Shown piece after piece: positions 8,952 to 19,336 of a DNA stretch of 64,000 nt. Position numbers and translations under genes: made by a program. The notes below the pieces were generated by a model. That model had not been told where the DNA came from and searched no databases. It saw only the letters and a program-made list of their open reading frames with translations. This stretch comes from Hyphomicrobiales bacterium (GTDB taxonomy: Bacteria; Pseudomonadota; Alphaproteobacteria; Rhizobiales; Rhizobiaceae). Location of the stretch: NCBI GenBank assembly GCA_900468285.1, contig UBTF01000001.1, forward strand, positions 310,001-374,000. Direction: 5' to 3'. Position 1 is the stretch's first letter. Each line of letters begins with the position of its first letter.

Positions 8952-10145
8952 TTATCGCGCGCCAGCGCGCTCTGACTTCTGCTGGTAAACCGCTAGCAGA
9001 ATTTCCGCGCCAGTTTCGCCCGGGGGGCGCGGCGTGCGCAGGCGATCCTGAACGCAGGCGAAGCCTTCAAGCATAGCGCGCCGTTGCAGCGTGTCGGACG
9101 ACAGGCGCTCGATCCAGCGCAGCATGGACCCTGCCCTGACCACTTCATTGAAATATTCAGGCACAACCACGTAATCGGCAATGAGATTGGGTAATGCACC
9201 TGTCCAGGTTTTCACACGCTTGCTCAGCATGGTGAAAATCCAGTCGGTTTTGTAGACGGACACGACCGGCACGTTGGCGAGCGCGAGTTCGAGAATGACG
9301 GTGCCGGAAGCTGCGATTGCCGCGTCCGCTTCGGCAAAAGATCGCCACTTGAATGCCGCGTCCGTGGCTATCTGCGGACGGATACGCTCGGGCCATGACG
9401 CCGCGAGTTCACGGATGCGCGCTTCCTGCCGAGGAACAGTTGGAAGTACGAAGCGTGTAGGGCCATTTCGCTCGACAAATGCCGCAGCGGTATCTCTGAA
9501 GGGCTCCATCAAACGCGTTGTTTCCGTTGAGCGGGAACCGGGAAGCAGAAGAATGGTGCGTTGTTCGCCGGTCTGCGGGAGCGCGCGCGCGGCACGCTGT
9601 TCCCTTGCCGCCAAAACGTTTGCGTCCACGCTCAGGCGGTGTCCGACAAAGGTTGTGGGAGGTCCGCCGAGACGCTGCATGGCATCCGGTTCGAAGGGCA
9701 AGAGGGCAAGCACATGGTCGACATAGGAAAGCATTGCAGGCGCACGCTTTTCCTTCCACGCCCATACGCTGGGGCAGACGTAGTTTATGACTGTCAGATC
9801 CGGCAACGCCTTGCGGACGCGTTTGGCAACACGGTGCGTGAAATCCGGACTGTCGATGATCAAGAGTACATCCGGCCTGCCCGCGATGATAGCATCCGCA
9901 GTTTCCCGGATCCTCGCCAAAAGCTGCGGCAGCTTCTTGATGACCTGGGTAAAACCCATGATCGAAAGCTCGGAATAATCGTAAAGTGAGTTCAGGCCTT
10001 CGACTGTCAGAGCTTCACCTCCAACACCCATTAACTCTATCCGCCCGGGATATTGCATTTTGAGGGCTTTAACGAGGTCGGCACCCAGAAGGTCTCCAGA
10101 GACCTCTCCGGCAATTACGGCCAGTTTCAGAACGCCTTCTGCCAC
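8952..10145 (-). CDS. lpxB: Lipid-A-disaccharide synthase
   Basis: Glycosyltransferase family 19 enzyme that joins UDP-2,3-diacylglucosamine and lipid X to tetraacyl-disaccharide phosphate at the inner membrane. The 397-residue protein starts with the family pattern IAGEVSGDLLGADL, and contains FVGHRLSVDA and the nucleotide-site block LLLPGSRSTE. Last gene of the lpx run, one base behind lpxI. Confidence 0.95.
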   Translation of the reverse strand: MAEGVLKLAVIAGEVSGDLLGADLVKALKMQYPGRIELMGVGGEALTVEGLNSLYDYSELSIMGFTQVIKKLPQLLARIRETADAIIAGRPDVLLIIDSPDFTHRVAKRVRKALPDLTVINYVCPSVWAWKEKRAPAMLSYVDHVLALLPFEPDAMQRLGGPPTTFVGHRLSVDANVLAAREQRAARALPQTGEQRTILLLPGSRSTETTRLMEPFRDTAAAFVERNGPTRFVLPTVPRQEARIRELAASWPERIRPQIATDAAFKWRSFAEADAAIAASGTVILELALANVPVVSVYKTDWIFTMLSKRVKTWTGALPNLIADYVVVPEYFNEVVRAGSMLRWIERLSSDTLQRRAMLEGFACVQDRLRTPRPPGETGAEILLAVYQQKSERAGAR

Positions 10146-10146
10146 A

Positions 10147-11007
10147 TCAACCTCCCGTTACGCCAAGATCGATGCCGCAGACGAAAAGCCCGGCTTCATC
10201 TGCAGCCTTCAGCATGGCTTCTCGATCCAGGACAAACGCCCTGCCCGCCTCTACCGCTATACCAGCCAACCCAGCCTTCGAGGCATTTACTATGGTCGAA
10301 GGGCCAATGGTTGGCAAATCGGCACGAATGTCCTGTTGCGGCTTGCATAATTTAACGAGAACGCCTTTTCGGCGGCTGGAAATTCTGCCTTCGGCACGCA
10401 ATGCAGCCACGCGGGCGAGCATCCCATCGGTCCCTTCCACGCCTTCCAGAGCAACAATGCGTCCACCGACGCTGACAGCGCCCTGTCCCACATCCAGAGC
10501 GCCGAGCGCCAGTGCCGCCTTGGAGGCCCTGTCGATGTCCCTTTGATCATCCGCGCCGGGCACAAGCGCGCCGAAAGCGCCGGTCGACGCCAGAAGCCCA
10601 GGTGCTATCTCGTGGGCGCCAATGACCCGCGCTCCCTGTGCTTCAATCAAGCCGATGACCATTTGCAGAACCGTATCATCGCCCCCCGACAGCAGGGTGC
10701 GAATAATCGACGGCATTTTGGCGATCATCTTGAGATTGGGGCGGATCTCGCGCCATTCTGGCCGCCGCGATACGCCGCCGGACAGCACGACGCGGTCAAT
10801 CCGTTGCGCCGCAAGCGCTTTTCCCAAAGATGTGACGTCGCCGACACTGATGGTAATGCTCTCAAATCCCGACCAGTCGAGATTTGTGTCATCCTTCAGG
10901 CGAATGATGAAGGGCGTTTCACCGGCCTGCCGGGCAGCCTCCGCTACATAGTAAGGGAGAAATCCGCTGCCCGCGATGATGGCCAGTCGCCCCGCAACCC
11001 GTGACAC
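10147..11007 (-). CDS. lpxI: UDP-2,3-diacylglucosamine pyrophosphatase LpxI
   Basis: A DUF1009/LpxI protein of 286 residues. LpxI replaces LpxH in most alphaproteobacteria and hydrolyses UDP-2,3-diacylglucosamine to lipid X and UMP. The N-terminal AIIAGSGFLPYYVAEAA and the C-terminal MVEG-like region GPSTIVNASKAGLAGIAVEA are characteristic. It sits between lpxA and lpxB (gaps of 3 and 1 bases), exactly where its reaction belongs in the pathway. Confidence 0.94.
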   Translation of the reverse strand: MSRVAGRLAIIAGSGFLPYYVAEAARQAGETPFIIRLKDDTNLDWSGFESITISVGDVTSLGKALAAQRIDRVVLSGGVSRRPEWREIRPNLKMIAKMPSIIRTLLSGGDDTVLQMVIGLIEAQGARVIGAHEIAPGLLASTGAFGALVPGADDQRDIDRASKAALALGALDVGQGAVSVGGRIVALEGVEGTDGMLARVAALRAEGRISSRRKGVLVKLCKPQQDIRADLPTIGPSTIVNASKAGLAGIAVEAGRAFVLDREAMLKAADEAGLFVCGIDLGVTGG

Positions 11008-11010
11008 GGA

Positions 11011-11823
11011 TTACTTGCCTCGATTAGGCGATGAAATCGCCCGTTCATTTGCGGCGGCGATAAAATCGATGATTTCGAGTGCCTGTGGGCAATCCAGATA
11101 GCTCTCACGAATGGAGGCAGCGTTTGCACGCACATTGCCTTCGCTTTCGAAGATCTGCTTGTAAGCGCGGCGAACCTTGTGCATCTCAGCGCGCTCGATG
11201 CCAGCGCGGGTCATGCCAACAATGTTCAACCCGCTCAGGATTCCTGGATTTCCATTCAACATGCCATAGGGAATGACATCGTAGCTGACAGCGGAAAGGC
11301 CGCCGATAAAGGCCTGTCGGCCGACGCGTGTGAACTGGTGAACAGCCGAGCCGCCTCCCAGAATGGCGCGGTCCTCAATCGTCACATGGCCTGCCAGCAT
11401 GACATTGTTGGAGAGAATGATGTTGTTGCCCAGGCGGCAGTCATGCGCCACATGTGCGTAAGCCAGAAACAGGTTGTTGTTTCCGACAATCGTCGTGCCG
11501 CCATGCTCCACCGTGCCTGTGTTCATGGTGACGCCTTCACGAATGGTGCAATTCTCGCCTATCACAAGCGTCGTATCGACCGCACTGTGATGCGCGCTCT
11601 GCGAGTCACCACCGATGACCGCAGATGGCCAGATCTGCGTTCCCTTGCCCACCGTGGTGCATCCCAGAACAACCACATGGCTGACCAGCTTTACACCATC
11701 ATGCAAAGTGACTTTTGGCCCGACGTGGCAAAACGGACCGACGACGACATTCTCACCGATAACGGCGCCGTCCTCGATGAATGACATCGGATGTATCTGG
11801 GCCGAGGCCGCGATTGTGCTCAT
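11011..11823 (-). CDS. lpxA: Acyl-ACP--UDP-N-acetylglucosamine O-acyltransferase
   Basis: First enzyme of lipid A synthesis, 270 residues. The N-terminal ~190 residues form a left-handed parallel beta helix made of hexapeptide repeats (pattern I-G-E-N-V-V and so on); the catalytic His region [13 protein letters not shown] is intact. The C-terminal helices carry [14 protein letters not shown]. Overlaps fabZ by four bases. Confidence 0.96.
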   Translation of the reverse strand: MSTIAASAQIHPMSFIEDGAVIGENVVVGPFCHVGPKVTLHDGVKLVSHVVVLGCTTVGKGTQIWPSAVIGGDSQSAHHSAVDTTLVIGENCTIREGVTMNTGTVEHGGTTIVGNNNLFLAYAHVAHDCRLGNNIILSNNVMLAGHVTIEDRAILGGGSAVHQFTRVGRQAFIGGLSAVSYDVIPYGMLNGNPGILSGLNIVGMTRAGIERAEMHKVRRAYKQIFESEGNVRANAASIRESYLDCPQALEIIDFIAAANERAISSPNRGK

Positions 11824-12287
11824 TGCTGATCCTCAGGGATCATCATGGCACCGATGTCTGCTTCGGCAACCAGAACACCGTCCACCTTGGCATCGCAGTG
11901 GAATTTCCAGACATTGCCGCGCTGACGCTGCTTGACGACGTAGATTTCCAGCCTGTCGCCCGGAATGACCGGCTTGCGGAAACGGGCATTGTCGATTGTC
12001 ATGAAATAGACGAGATGACCGCCATCACCCTGCTTGCGCGCACAGATCGCACCGGCTGTCTGCGCCATCGCTTCCACGATGAGAACGCCCGGCATGATTG
12101 GGCGATCAGGGAAATGACCTGTGAAATGCGGTTCGTTGACGGTGACGTTCTTGATACCGGTTGCGGAATTATCGGCGTCGATATCGATGATCTTGTCGAT
12201 CAGCAAAAACGGATAACGATGCGGCAGCAGCTTCATCACTTCTAGGATGTCAGCCGCGCCAAGCGTCGTCTTTGTCTCTTCAGACAT
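11820..12287 (-). CDS. fabZ: 3-hydroxyacyl-ACP dehydratase FabZ
   Basis: Hotdog-fold dehydratase of fatty acid elongation, 155 residues from the ATG preceded by AGGAGAGAAGA. The catalytic His lies in [14 protein letters not shown] and the acidic residue in [20 protein letters not shown]. The longer ORF start is rejected because it runs into lpxD without a ribosome site. FabZ shares the hydroxyacyl-ACP pool with LpxA and LpxD, which explains the clustering. Confidence 0.95.
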   Translation of the reverse strand: MSEETKTTLGAADILEVMKLLPHRYPFLLIDKIIDIDADNSATGIKNVTVNEPHFTGHFPDRPIMPGVLIVEAMAQTAGAICARKQGDGGHLVYFMTIDNARFRKPVIPGDRLEIYVVKQRQRGNVWKFHCDAKVDGVLVAEADIGAMMIPEDQQ

Positions 12288-13347
12288 TCTTCTCTCCTGT
12301 CTTCTTGTCTCGCTCTTCTGCGCGCGCAAGCAACTCGGCCATATCACGCAGGAAATGTTTCAACGGTCTCGCGGGAACGCCACCGTATTTTGCGCCCGCA
12401 GGCACATCCGCGACAACGCCGCTCATAGCGGCGATCTGTGCGCCGTCCCCAATGGTGATGTGGCCATTGATCCCGCAGGCACCGCCAATCATCACGCCAT
12501 CGCCAATGCGCGTGCTGCCTGCAATGCCAACCTTGCTGACAATGCCGCAGTGACGCCCGATGCGGACGTTGTGTCCGATCTGCACCTGATTGTCGATCTT
12601 CGTCCCTTCACCGATAACGGTGTCATCCATCGTGCCACGGTCAACTGTGGTGTTTGCACCGATTTCAACATGGTCCTGAATGATGACGCGACCGATCTGA
12701 ACAATCTTGATCATGCCGCGTGGGCCGGGCGCGTAACCGAAACCATCCTGCCCGATACGCGCACCGTTGTGGATGATAACGCTATTGCCGACCAGTGCTG
12801 ACAGAATGCTGGCGCCGCCAGCAATCGTGCAATCGCGGCCAATCTGCACATTCGCACCAATGATAGCGCCCGGGCCGATGCGTGAACCCGCACCGATATG
12901 AGCGTTTGCGCCGATGACCGCAAGCGGTTCCACCACAACGCCTGCTTCAAGCTTCGCAGATGGGTCGATATGGGCAGCCGACGAAATCTGTGAAGCGCCA
13001 TCGAGAATGGCAGATGGCTTCATCGCAGATTCGTGAAGAAGCGCTCCGGCTTGCGCGAACACCGTGTGAGGGTTTTTCGCAATGAGGGCAGGAATATGCG
13101 CAGGCACCAAGCCCTTCAGCGCCTCATCGCAGATGATCGCCGCCGCCTCGCAGGTCAGCAATTCCTCACGGTTTTTCCGCGAAAGAATGTAGCAGAGCTG
13201 ATCTGACTTTGCGCGATAAACGGGGGCAATGGATCGCACAAGGCGATCGCCAGCGGTCTCATCAGACAGTTCCGCCCCAAGGCGGTCCGCGATATCTTTC
13301 AATCGCATACCATCATGGGGCGGAAAAAAGGCGTTATACTCCATCAA
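12280..13347 (-). CDS. lpxD: UDP-3-O-(3-hydroxyacyl)glucosamine N-acyltransferase
   Basis: Third step of lipid A synthesis, 355 residues. The N-terminal ~110 residues form the uridine-binding domain; residues ~110-320 are hexapeptide repeats, including the catalytic His in [14 protein letters not shown]; a C-terminal helix follows ([18 protein letters not shown]). A start one codon later (MEYNAFF) is equally possible. It overlaps fabZ by eight bases and follows bamA. Confidence 0.95.
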   Translation of the reverse strand: MMEYNAFFPPHDGMRLKDIADRLGAELSDETAGDRLVRSIAPVYRAKSDQLCYILSRKNREELLTCEAAAIICDEALKGLVPAHIPALIAKNPHTVFAQAGALLHESAMKPSAILDGASQISSAAHIDPSAKLEAGVVVEPLAVIGANAHIGAGSRIGPGAIIGANVQIGRDCTIAGGASILSALVGNSVIIHNGARIGQDGFGYAPGPRGMIKIVQIGRVIIQDHVEIGANTTVDRGTMDDTVIGEGTKIDNQVQIGHNVRIGRHCGIVSKVGIAGSTRIGDGVMIGGACGINGHITIGDGAQIAAMSGVVADVPAGAKYGGVPARPLKHFLRDMAELLARAEERDKKTGEKNV

Positions 13348-13393
13348 ACGGATACTCCAGAACGTTCAAACTTGCAGTTCTGGACTGCCGATA

Positions 13394-15718
13394 TCAGAAA
13401 GTGTTGGACATGCCAAACCGGAAATTCTGCACTTCGTCGTAGTCTTCCTTCATGAAGGGCACTGCGTAGTCTACGCGCAGAGGACCAAACGGCGATGCCC
13501 ACATGATGCCGATACCGGCAGATGCACGGATCGAGCTGTCATCCTGCACTCCACTGCTGTTGGCAACCTTATTACCATACAGCGTACCAGCATCCACGAA
13601 GCCGGCAAGGCGAAGACCAAAGTCTTCCGGAACGCCTGGCATAGGAGCAGTCACTTCAGCAGAGGCAGCGAAGTAGGTCGTACCACCGATCGAATCGTCA
13701 CCGATACGTGGACCGATGCCATCATTTTCGAAACCACGGATCACGCGGCCACCGATCTTGAACTGATCAAACACAAGCAGATTGTCGCCAGTAGGAACCA
13801 CATAACCAGCCTGCCCCGTCAACGAACCGATGATATCGTATTCGTCAGAAAGCGTATGATAGTAGCGAGCCTTCGCATAGATCTTGTAGTATTCCGAGTC
13901 GCCGCCAAGCCCTGCAAACTCGTTTGTCAATGCAGCCTGCCAGCCATCACGCGGCATGTTGCGGTCGTCAAGCGTGTTGTAAGCCAACGTATTCGAAATG
14001 CTTGACTGAACCCACTTACCATTATTCTGATCGATAAGATCGACATATGGCTGAGCCAGGTTTGCCTGATAATCGCCTTCGCCATCGTATTTAATCTGCT
14101 TGTACGTGTACTTGAACGTCGTTGCGAGATTTTCGGTGATTGGCGCAGTTACGCGAAGCGCAAAGCCCTGCTCGTCGTAGTCATAGTAGTCTTCGCTCGA
14201 ACTCTGGCTCTTGAACAGGTCGAAACCAGCAGCAAGGCGATAGCCGAGGAAGTAAGGCTCGGTGAAGGACAGGTTGTAGCTGCGTGCATCGTCCTGGCCT
14301 GCGCCAGCAGCGATACGGATGTACTGGCCGCGACCGAGGAAGTTCTTTTCTTCGATGGAGGCTTCAAGCAGCGCACCATCGTTCTGAGAGTAGCCAGCGC
14401 CGATACCGAACGAACCGGTTGCCTGATCTTCCACGTCAACAACGATCACGACGCGGTCAGGCGCGCTGCCCTGCGATGTGCCGATGTTTACCTTGGAGAA
14501 GTAGCCGAGTGCCTCAAGGCGACGCTTGGCGGCTGTAATGATCGTCTGGTTGAATGCATCGCCTTCGCTGATATCGAATTCGCGACGGATGACATAGTCA
14601 CGCGTACGGGTGTTACCGCGAATTTCGATGCGCTCGACATATGCGCGCTCGCCCTGATCAACGATGTAGGTGACGCCGATCGTGTTGCCGTTCATGTCAC
14701 GGTCGCCACGTGGCGTTACGCGAGCAAATGGATAGCCCTCGGCAGCTACGCGCTTGGAAATCGCTTCCATGCTCTGCTGAACTTCCTTGGCGCTGTAGTT
14801 GGAGCCAGGACGCGTATCGACCAGAGTCTGCAGCTCGTTGCCATCGACGCCAGGCACTGTGGACTCAACACCCACGTTGCCGAATGCGTAACGCTGACCT
14901 TCGTCAACATTGATCGTGATCGTGTATTCGTTGGTTGCCTCGTCGAGAACGGCATTCGAGCCGGTCACGCGGAAGTCGGCATAACCACGATTATAGTAGA
15001 ACTGGCGCAGCGCTTCTTCATCAGCGCGCAGCTTGTCCTCATTGTAGACATCCTTGCGTGTCAGGAACGACAGCATGTTGGATTTCTTCGTGTTGATGAC
15101 GGCGGCAAGGCGGCCATCGCTGTAGGCATTGTTGCCGACGAAATCGATGCGCGCAATCTTCGTGCGCTCACCTTCGTTGATGACGAAAGCGAGGTTCACA
15201 CGCCCCTGACCGACAGGAACGACCTGAGTCGTTACCTGAATGTCGCTACGGCCGATGGCTGCGTATGCTTCCTTGATGCGGGCGATATCGGACGTAACGA
15301 TCGTCTGATCGTATGGGCCGAGAGACTGTGTCTGGACGATGCCCTGGAGCTTGTCATCCTTGATCTTGCGGTTGCCGTTGAACACGACCTGATTGACGAG
15401 GTTGTTTTCACTAACCGTCACGACCAGGGTGCTGCCGGAAACATTCATGCTGACATTGGAAAAATAACCGGTCGCATAAAGGCGCTTTACCGATTCATCG
15501 ATATCAGCGTTGGAAAAGTTACGACCTGGAGCAATGGTGATATTGGAACGAACAGCATCCGCGCCGGAGCGCTCAGCGCCACGAACATCGATCCTGCTGA
15601 TCACCGCCGCATATGCCACGCTGGAAGAAGCAACCACTCCCAGAGCCGCAACCGAAGAAACACCAGCAGACAGCGCAACCGCCGACACCGCGTTCAAAAA
15701 TCTTGAACCAGCCTTCAT
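13394..15718 (-). CDS. bamA: Outer membrane protein assembly factor BamA
   Basis: Core of the BAM complex, which inserts beta-barrel proteins into the outer membrane. The 774 residues comprise a signal peptide ending in SVAYA, five POTRA domains (~residues 38-430; YFSNVSMNV and YFSKVNIGT mark POTRA strands) and a 16-strand barrel with the conserved VRGFE loop seen as VIRGFENDGIGPR. It ends in Phe, as expected for an outer membrane barrel. Downstream of rseP with a 200-base gap that may carry its own promoter. Confidence 0.97.
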   Translation of the reverse strand: MKAGSRFLNAVSAVALSAGVSSVAALGVVASSSVAYAAVISRIDVRGAERSGADAVRSNITIAPGRNFSNADIDESVKRLYATGYFSNVSMNVSGSTLVVTVSENNLVNQVVFNGNRKIKDDKLQGIVQTQSLGPYDQTIVTSDIARIKEAYAAIGRSDIQVTTQVVPVGQGRVNLAFVINEGERTKIARIDFVGNNAYSDGRLAAVINTKKSNMLSFLTRKDVYNEDKLRADEEALRQFYYNRGYADFRVTGSNAVLDEATNEYTITINVDEGQRYAFGNVGVESTVPGVDGNELQTLVDTRPGSNYSAKEVQQSMEAISKRVAAEGYPFARVTPRGDRDMNGNTIGVTYIVDQGERAYVERIEIRGNTRTRDYVIRREFDISEGDAFNQTIITAAKRRLEALGYFSKVNIGTSQGSAPDRVVIVVDVEDQATGSFGIGAGYSQNDGALLEASIEEKNFLGRGQYIRIAAGAGQDDARSYNLSFTEPYFLGYRLAAGFDLFKSQSSSEDYYDYDEQGFALRVTAPITENLATTFKYTYKQIKYDGEGDYQANLAQPYVDLIDQNNGKWVQSSISNTLAYNTLDDRNMPRDGWQAALTNEFAGLGGDSEYYKIYAKARYYHTLSDEYDIIGSLTGQAGYVVPTGDNLLVFDQFKIGGRVIRGFENDGIGPRIGDDSIGGTTYFAASAEVTAPMPGVPEDFGLRLAGFVDAGTLYGNKVANSSGVQDDSSIRASAGIGIMWASPFGPLRVDYAVPFMKEDYDEVQNFRFGMSNTF

Positions 15719-15918
15719 TTTCTAATCTTACCTTTTCCCGTTGTCCCTCAGCGGGCAAAACCCGACTCCGGCCATCTGCGTCGTTTTACCTGCTTTTCCT
15801 CTACAAGCAAGCCCGACCGTTAATTTCTGTTTACTTCGCGAAGCACCGTGGCTCAATCGCCACTTTGGCTTCAAAACAAGGTAAACGCCCTCTTAAAAAA
15901 ACAGCTTAAAACCCCTCT

Positions 15919-17052
15919 TTAGCCGATCAAGCTGCTGATATCATTCCACGTCGCAAAAACCATCAAACTGAAAATCATCGCCAATCCGATCCGGAAAGCG
16001 ACTTCCTGTGCCCCTGCGCCCAACGGTCTGCCCCTCACCGCTTCAATAGCGTAGAACACAAGATGTCCCCCGTCCAGAATCGGGACCGGCATGAGATTGA
16101 GAAGGCCAATCGAGACAGAAAGCAAGGCCGCAAGTTGTATAACCGCACCAAATCCGAGGCTAGCCATCTGTCCTGACGCCTGCGCGACCCTCACCGGCCC
16201 GCCTAGCTGGTCCGCATTCATGCGTCCGGTGACGAGATTGCCGATATAGGCAAACGTCCCTGTCACGACATGGCCGGTCTCGCGTACGCCCTCAACCAGC
16301 GCCTCGGTAGGAGAATAGGTAACATGGCGGAAATTGCCGCGTGTCTGGTCGGTAACAATTCCGATGATCCCCAGCTCCATCTTGTTGCCGAACTGGTCCG
16401 TCGTCTCGGTGCGGGTCGGCACCATTGGCAAGGAGAGTTCCTGCCCGTTCCGCTCCACCGTGACTGTAATCGGCGTTCCTGGGCGAACTGCCACGTAACG
16501 TCGAACATCGTCGAATGTCTTGACGGCTTCGCCATCGATGGAAACGAGACGGTCGCCCGGCACGATACCAGCTGTCTGCGCCGCACTGTTTTCACGCACC
16601 TCAGCAACGATCGGGTCTGAGATCATGCGGCCATAGGTGCCGAACAAGGCCGCAAAGATCAGGATCGCAAGGAGAAAATTGGCAATCGGGCCGGCTGCGA
16701 CGGTCGCTGCTCTTTTCCACAGCTTTGCACCGGCAAGCGTCTGGGCCCGCTCCTCCAGCGACAGGCCAGCAAGGCCATCGCTATCAGGCTTGCTGGATAC
16801 ATCCTCATCCCCGAAGAACTTGACGTAGCCACCGAGCGGGATCGCGGAAATCTTCCAGCGAGTGCCGTGCTTGTCGGTAAAGCCGATGAGTTCCGGGCCA
16901 AAGCCGATCGAAAAAGCTGTGGATCGAATGCCGCACCAGCGACCTACGAGATAGTGGCCCATCTCGTGGACGAAAACGAGCAGAGAAAGTACGAGAACGA
17001 ACGGCACGATGTAACCGGTCAAGAACCCAACCGTTGCCGTTACCATATCCAT
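15919..17052 (-). CDS. rseP: RIP metalloprotease RseP (site-2 protease)
   Basis: Intramembrane zinc protease, 377 residues. The zinc-binding HEMGH sits in the first membrane helix, followed by one PDZ domain (~residues 130-205; AGIVPGDRLVSIDG) and the third ligand in the C-terminal NLMPVPILDGGHL. Most alphaproteobacterial members have one PDZ domain, as here. In other bacteria it cleaves anti-sigma factors and signal-peptide remnants. Lies between cdsA and bamA. Confidence 0.95.
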   Translation of the reverse strand: MDMVTATVGFLTGYIVPFVLVLSLLVFVHEMGHYLVGRWCGIRSTAFSIGFGPELIGFTDKHGTRWKISAIPLGGYVKFFGDEDVSSKPDSDGLAGLSLEERAQTLAGAKLWKRAATVAAGPIANFLLAILIFAALFGTYGRMISDPIVAEVRENSAAQTAGIVPGDRLVSIDGEAVKTFDDVRRYVAVRPGTPITVTVERNGQELSLPMVPTRTETTDQFGNKMELGIIGIVTDQTRGNFRHVTYSPTEALVEGVRETGHVVTGTFAYIGNLVTGRMNADQLGGPVRVAQASGQMASLGFGAVIQLAALLSVSIGLLNLMPVPILDGGHLVFYAIEAVRGRPLGAGAQEVAFRIGLAMIFSLMVFATWNDISSLIG

Positions 17053-17075
17053 AATTTCCCAGCCTTTCGCTTGTG

Positions 17076-17909
17076 TCAGAACCCCGGCACGATACCGCCG
17101 CCAGACCCTGGCACATCACCCGTTATCGCCGCGTGAACGACAGCAATGAGGAATACGGTAAAGCAGGCAAAAACAAGACCGTCAACCCGGTCCATAACGC
17201 CGCCATGGCCCGGGATGAGATTGCTCGAATCCTTCACCTTGAAACGCCGTTTGATGAAGGACTCGAAAAGATCGCCGATCTGGCTGAAAACGGACAGCAC
17301 GAGAGCAAGGACGATGATGACGATGCTGATGCGCCCATGATAGATCGCAGCCACCGTTGAACCCGCAATCACGCCGAAAAACGTGCCTCCGGCAGCACCC
17401 GACCAGGTTTTGCCTGGCGAAATGGACGGAGCGAGTTTGGGACCGCCCACAGCACGACCGACAAAATAGGCGAGAATGTCCGTTGCCCAGACAATCGCGA
17501 AGATAAACACCGTGGCAACAAAGCCGGTCAATTCTTCGCTGCGGATTGCCGCAAGAGAAATGCCACTCAGCCCTGCATAGATGATGCCGCCGACAAGCCA
17601 CCAGTTCTTTCCACGAAGAACCGGGAAAAGTGCTGCGGTGATTGCAAAACCGGACAGAAGCGGCAGATCAAGCGAAGACTCCCCGAAGATGGTGTTTCCG
17701 CTCATGACAGCGACGGCAAACCAACCCCATGCGTAACCTGTCGGGTTGCTGTCAGCCAGCTTGGTGATGGTGCTCCATTCGTAATAGATGAGCAGCGCAA
17801 GCAGGCCTGCAACGACGCGGAACATCATTCCGCCATACCAGGTAGCCGCCAGTATGACTGCTGCAAGCACAATGGCGGAAATGATCCGCAGCTTTAATTC
17901 GCGGCTCAT
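17076..17909 (-). CDS. cdsA: Phosphatidate cytidylyltransferase
   Basis: Makes CDP-diacylglycerol from phosphatidate and CTP for phospholipid synthesis. The 277-residue protein has about eight membrane helices and ends with the CDP-alcohol synthase signature: KRRFKVKDSSNLIPGHGG, then MDRVDGL. Its start codon overlaps the uppS stop by one base (TGATG). Confidence 0.95.
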   Translation of the reverse strand: MSRELKLRIISAIVLAAVILAATWYGGMMFRVVAGLLALLIYYEWSTITKLADSNPTGYAWGWFAVAVMSGNTIFGESSLDLPLLSGFAITAALFPVLRGKNWWLVGGIIYAGLSGISLAAIRSEELTGFVATVFIFAIVWATDILAYFVGRAVGGPKLAPSISPGKTWSGAAGGTFFGVIAGSTVAAIYHGRISIVIIVLALVLSVFSQIGDLFESFIKRRFKVKDSSNLIPGHGGVMDRVDGLVFACFTVFLIAVVHAAITGDVPGSGGGIVPGF

Positions 17910-18652
17910 CAGACGCCTGCCAGAGCGACTTGGCCGGAAAGACCGCCAAATCTGCGATCGCGAGCCATGTACTGATCAATCGCCGCAAAAAACGTATCGC
18001 GCGAAAAGTCAGGCCAGTAGTCGGGGATGAAAATAAACTCGGAATAGGCGGCTTGCCAAAGAAGGAAATTCGAGAGGCGTTCTTCACCGCTTGTACGGAT
18101 GATCAGGTCAGGATCTGGAATACCGTTCGTATCCAGTCTGGCTGTGATCGCGTCCGGCGTGATCGCGCTAGCTTCCAGCTTCCCCTCGGCCATATCCCTG
18201 GCCAAAGAAGCAGCTGCGCGCGCAATTTCATCACGAGATCCGTAATTGAAAGCGATGATCAGGGTAAGCGCGGTGTTGTCGCGCGTCATCTGCTCGGCTT
18301 CGAGCAGCAGGTTCCTGATATCCTCTTTCAGACCTTCCCGGTCGCCGATGATGCGTACCCGCACGTTTTCCTTGTGCAGATCCGCCAGATCGCGACGGAT
18401 GAAGGCCTTGAGAAGGCCCAGCAGATCGCTCACTTCTGATTCCGGCCTGCGCCAGTTCTCGGAGGAAAAAGCAAAGAGCGTAAGATATTTTAGGCCGCAC
18501 TCGCCCGCAGCTCTGACGGTCGTGCGCACGGCTTCGACGCCACGTCTGTGGCCCATGATGCGGGGAAGACCGCGCTGCTTGGCCCAACGCCCGTTGCCAT
18601 CCATGATGATGGCAACATGCTCGGGTAATGAGGAACGTGTAATGTCGGACAT
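17909..18652 (-). CDS. uppS: Undecaprenyl diphosphate synthase (di-trans,poly-cis)
   Basis: Cis-prenyltransferase that builds the C55 carrier for peptidoglycan and O-antigen. The 247 residues include the catalytic [14 protein letters not shown], the HRRG substrate site and the C-terminal [19 protein letters not shown] block. Translationally coupled to cdsA. Confidence 0.96.
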   Translation of the reverse strand: MSDITRSSLPEHVAIIMDGNGRWAKQRGLPRIMGHRRGVEAVRTTVRAAGECGLKYLTLFAFSSENWRRPESEVSDLLGLLKAFIRRDLADLHKENVRVRIIGDREGLKEDIRNLLLEAEQMTRDNTALTLIIAFNYGSRDEIARAAASLARDMAEGKLEASAITPDAITARLDTNGIPDPDLIIRTSGEERLSNFLLWQAAYSEFIFIPDYWPDFSRDTFFAAIDQYMARDRRFGGLSGQVALAGV

Positions 18653-18714
18653 CTCGATCCAGTTTTAAGCAGCGCGTGACAATGATGAAAACCTTACAGC
18701 AGAGCGACCGCCAG

Positions 18715-19278
18715 TTATACCTGCATGATTTCCTTTTCCTTCTCTGCAAGCAAGCGATCAATATCTGAAATCGTGTCGTCCGTCATTTTCTGAACCTTGT
18801 CGGACTGTGCGCGGCTCTCATCCTGGCCGATGTCGCCATCCTTTTCGGCTTTTTTCAGGCCGTCCATACCATCGCGGCGAACGTGACGGATGGCAACCTT
18901 AGCCTTCTCCGCATAATCGTGAGCGACCTTCACAAGCGACTTGCGGCGCTCTTCGTTAAGCTCAGGCAGAGGGATGCGAAGGTTCTGGCCATCAACGATA
19001 GGGTTGAGGCCGAGGTTGGACTCGCGGATCGCACGATCGACCGCGCCTACCATCGATTTGTCCCAGATGTTCACGCCCAGCATACGCGCTTCAGGCACGG
19101 TAATGTTGGCGACCTGCGAAAGCGGCACGCGCGAACCATAGGCGTCGACTGTAACCGGGTCCAGAATGTTGGCGGACGCGCGGCCCGTGCGCAGCGATGC
19201 GATGTCGCTCTTGAACGCATTGATAGCACCATCCATGCGGCGCTTGATATCGTTGAGGTCAATACCACTCATTTTCAT
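18715..19278 (-). CDS. frr: Ribosome recycling factor
   Basis: A 187-residue (or 185 from the second ATG) recycling factor that, with EF-G, splits post-termination ribosomes. The N-terminal [19 protein letters not shown] and the central [19 protein letters not shown] are diagnostic, and the C-terminal helix carries [14 protein letters not shown]. It follows pyrH with a 58-base gap in the conserved rpsB-tsf-pyrH-frr order. Confidence 0.97.
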   Translation of the reverse strand: MKMSGIDLNDIKRRMDGAINAFKSDIASLRTGRASANILDPVTVDAYGSRVPLSQVANITVPEARMLGVNIWDKSMVGAVDRAIRESNLGLNPIVDGQNLRIPLPELNEERRKSLVKVAHDYAEKAKVAIRHVRRDGMDGLKKAEKDGDIGQDESRAQSDKVQKMTDDTISDIDRLLAEKEKEIMQV

Positions 19279-19336
19279 ACTCCATCAATTTGGCCGTTAC
19301 GGCCACTGTCACAGCGCGGGATGAACGCCCCGTCAA

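Noticed and set aside
15800-15840. CtrA-like site TTAA-N7-TTAC upstream of bamA
   Set aside because: The second half-site deviates from TTAA and bamA is not a known CtrA target, so chance is the simplest reading.
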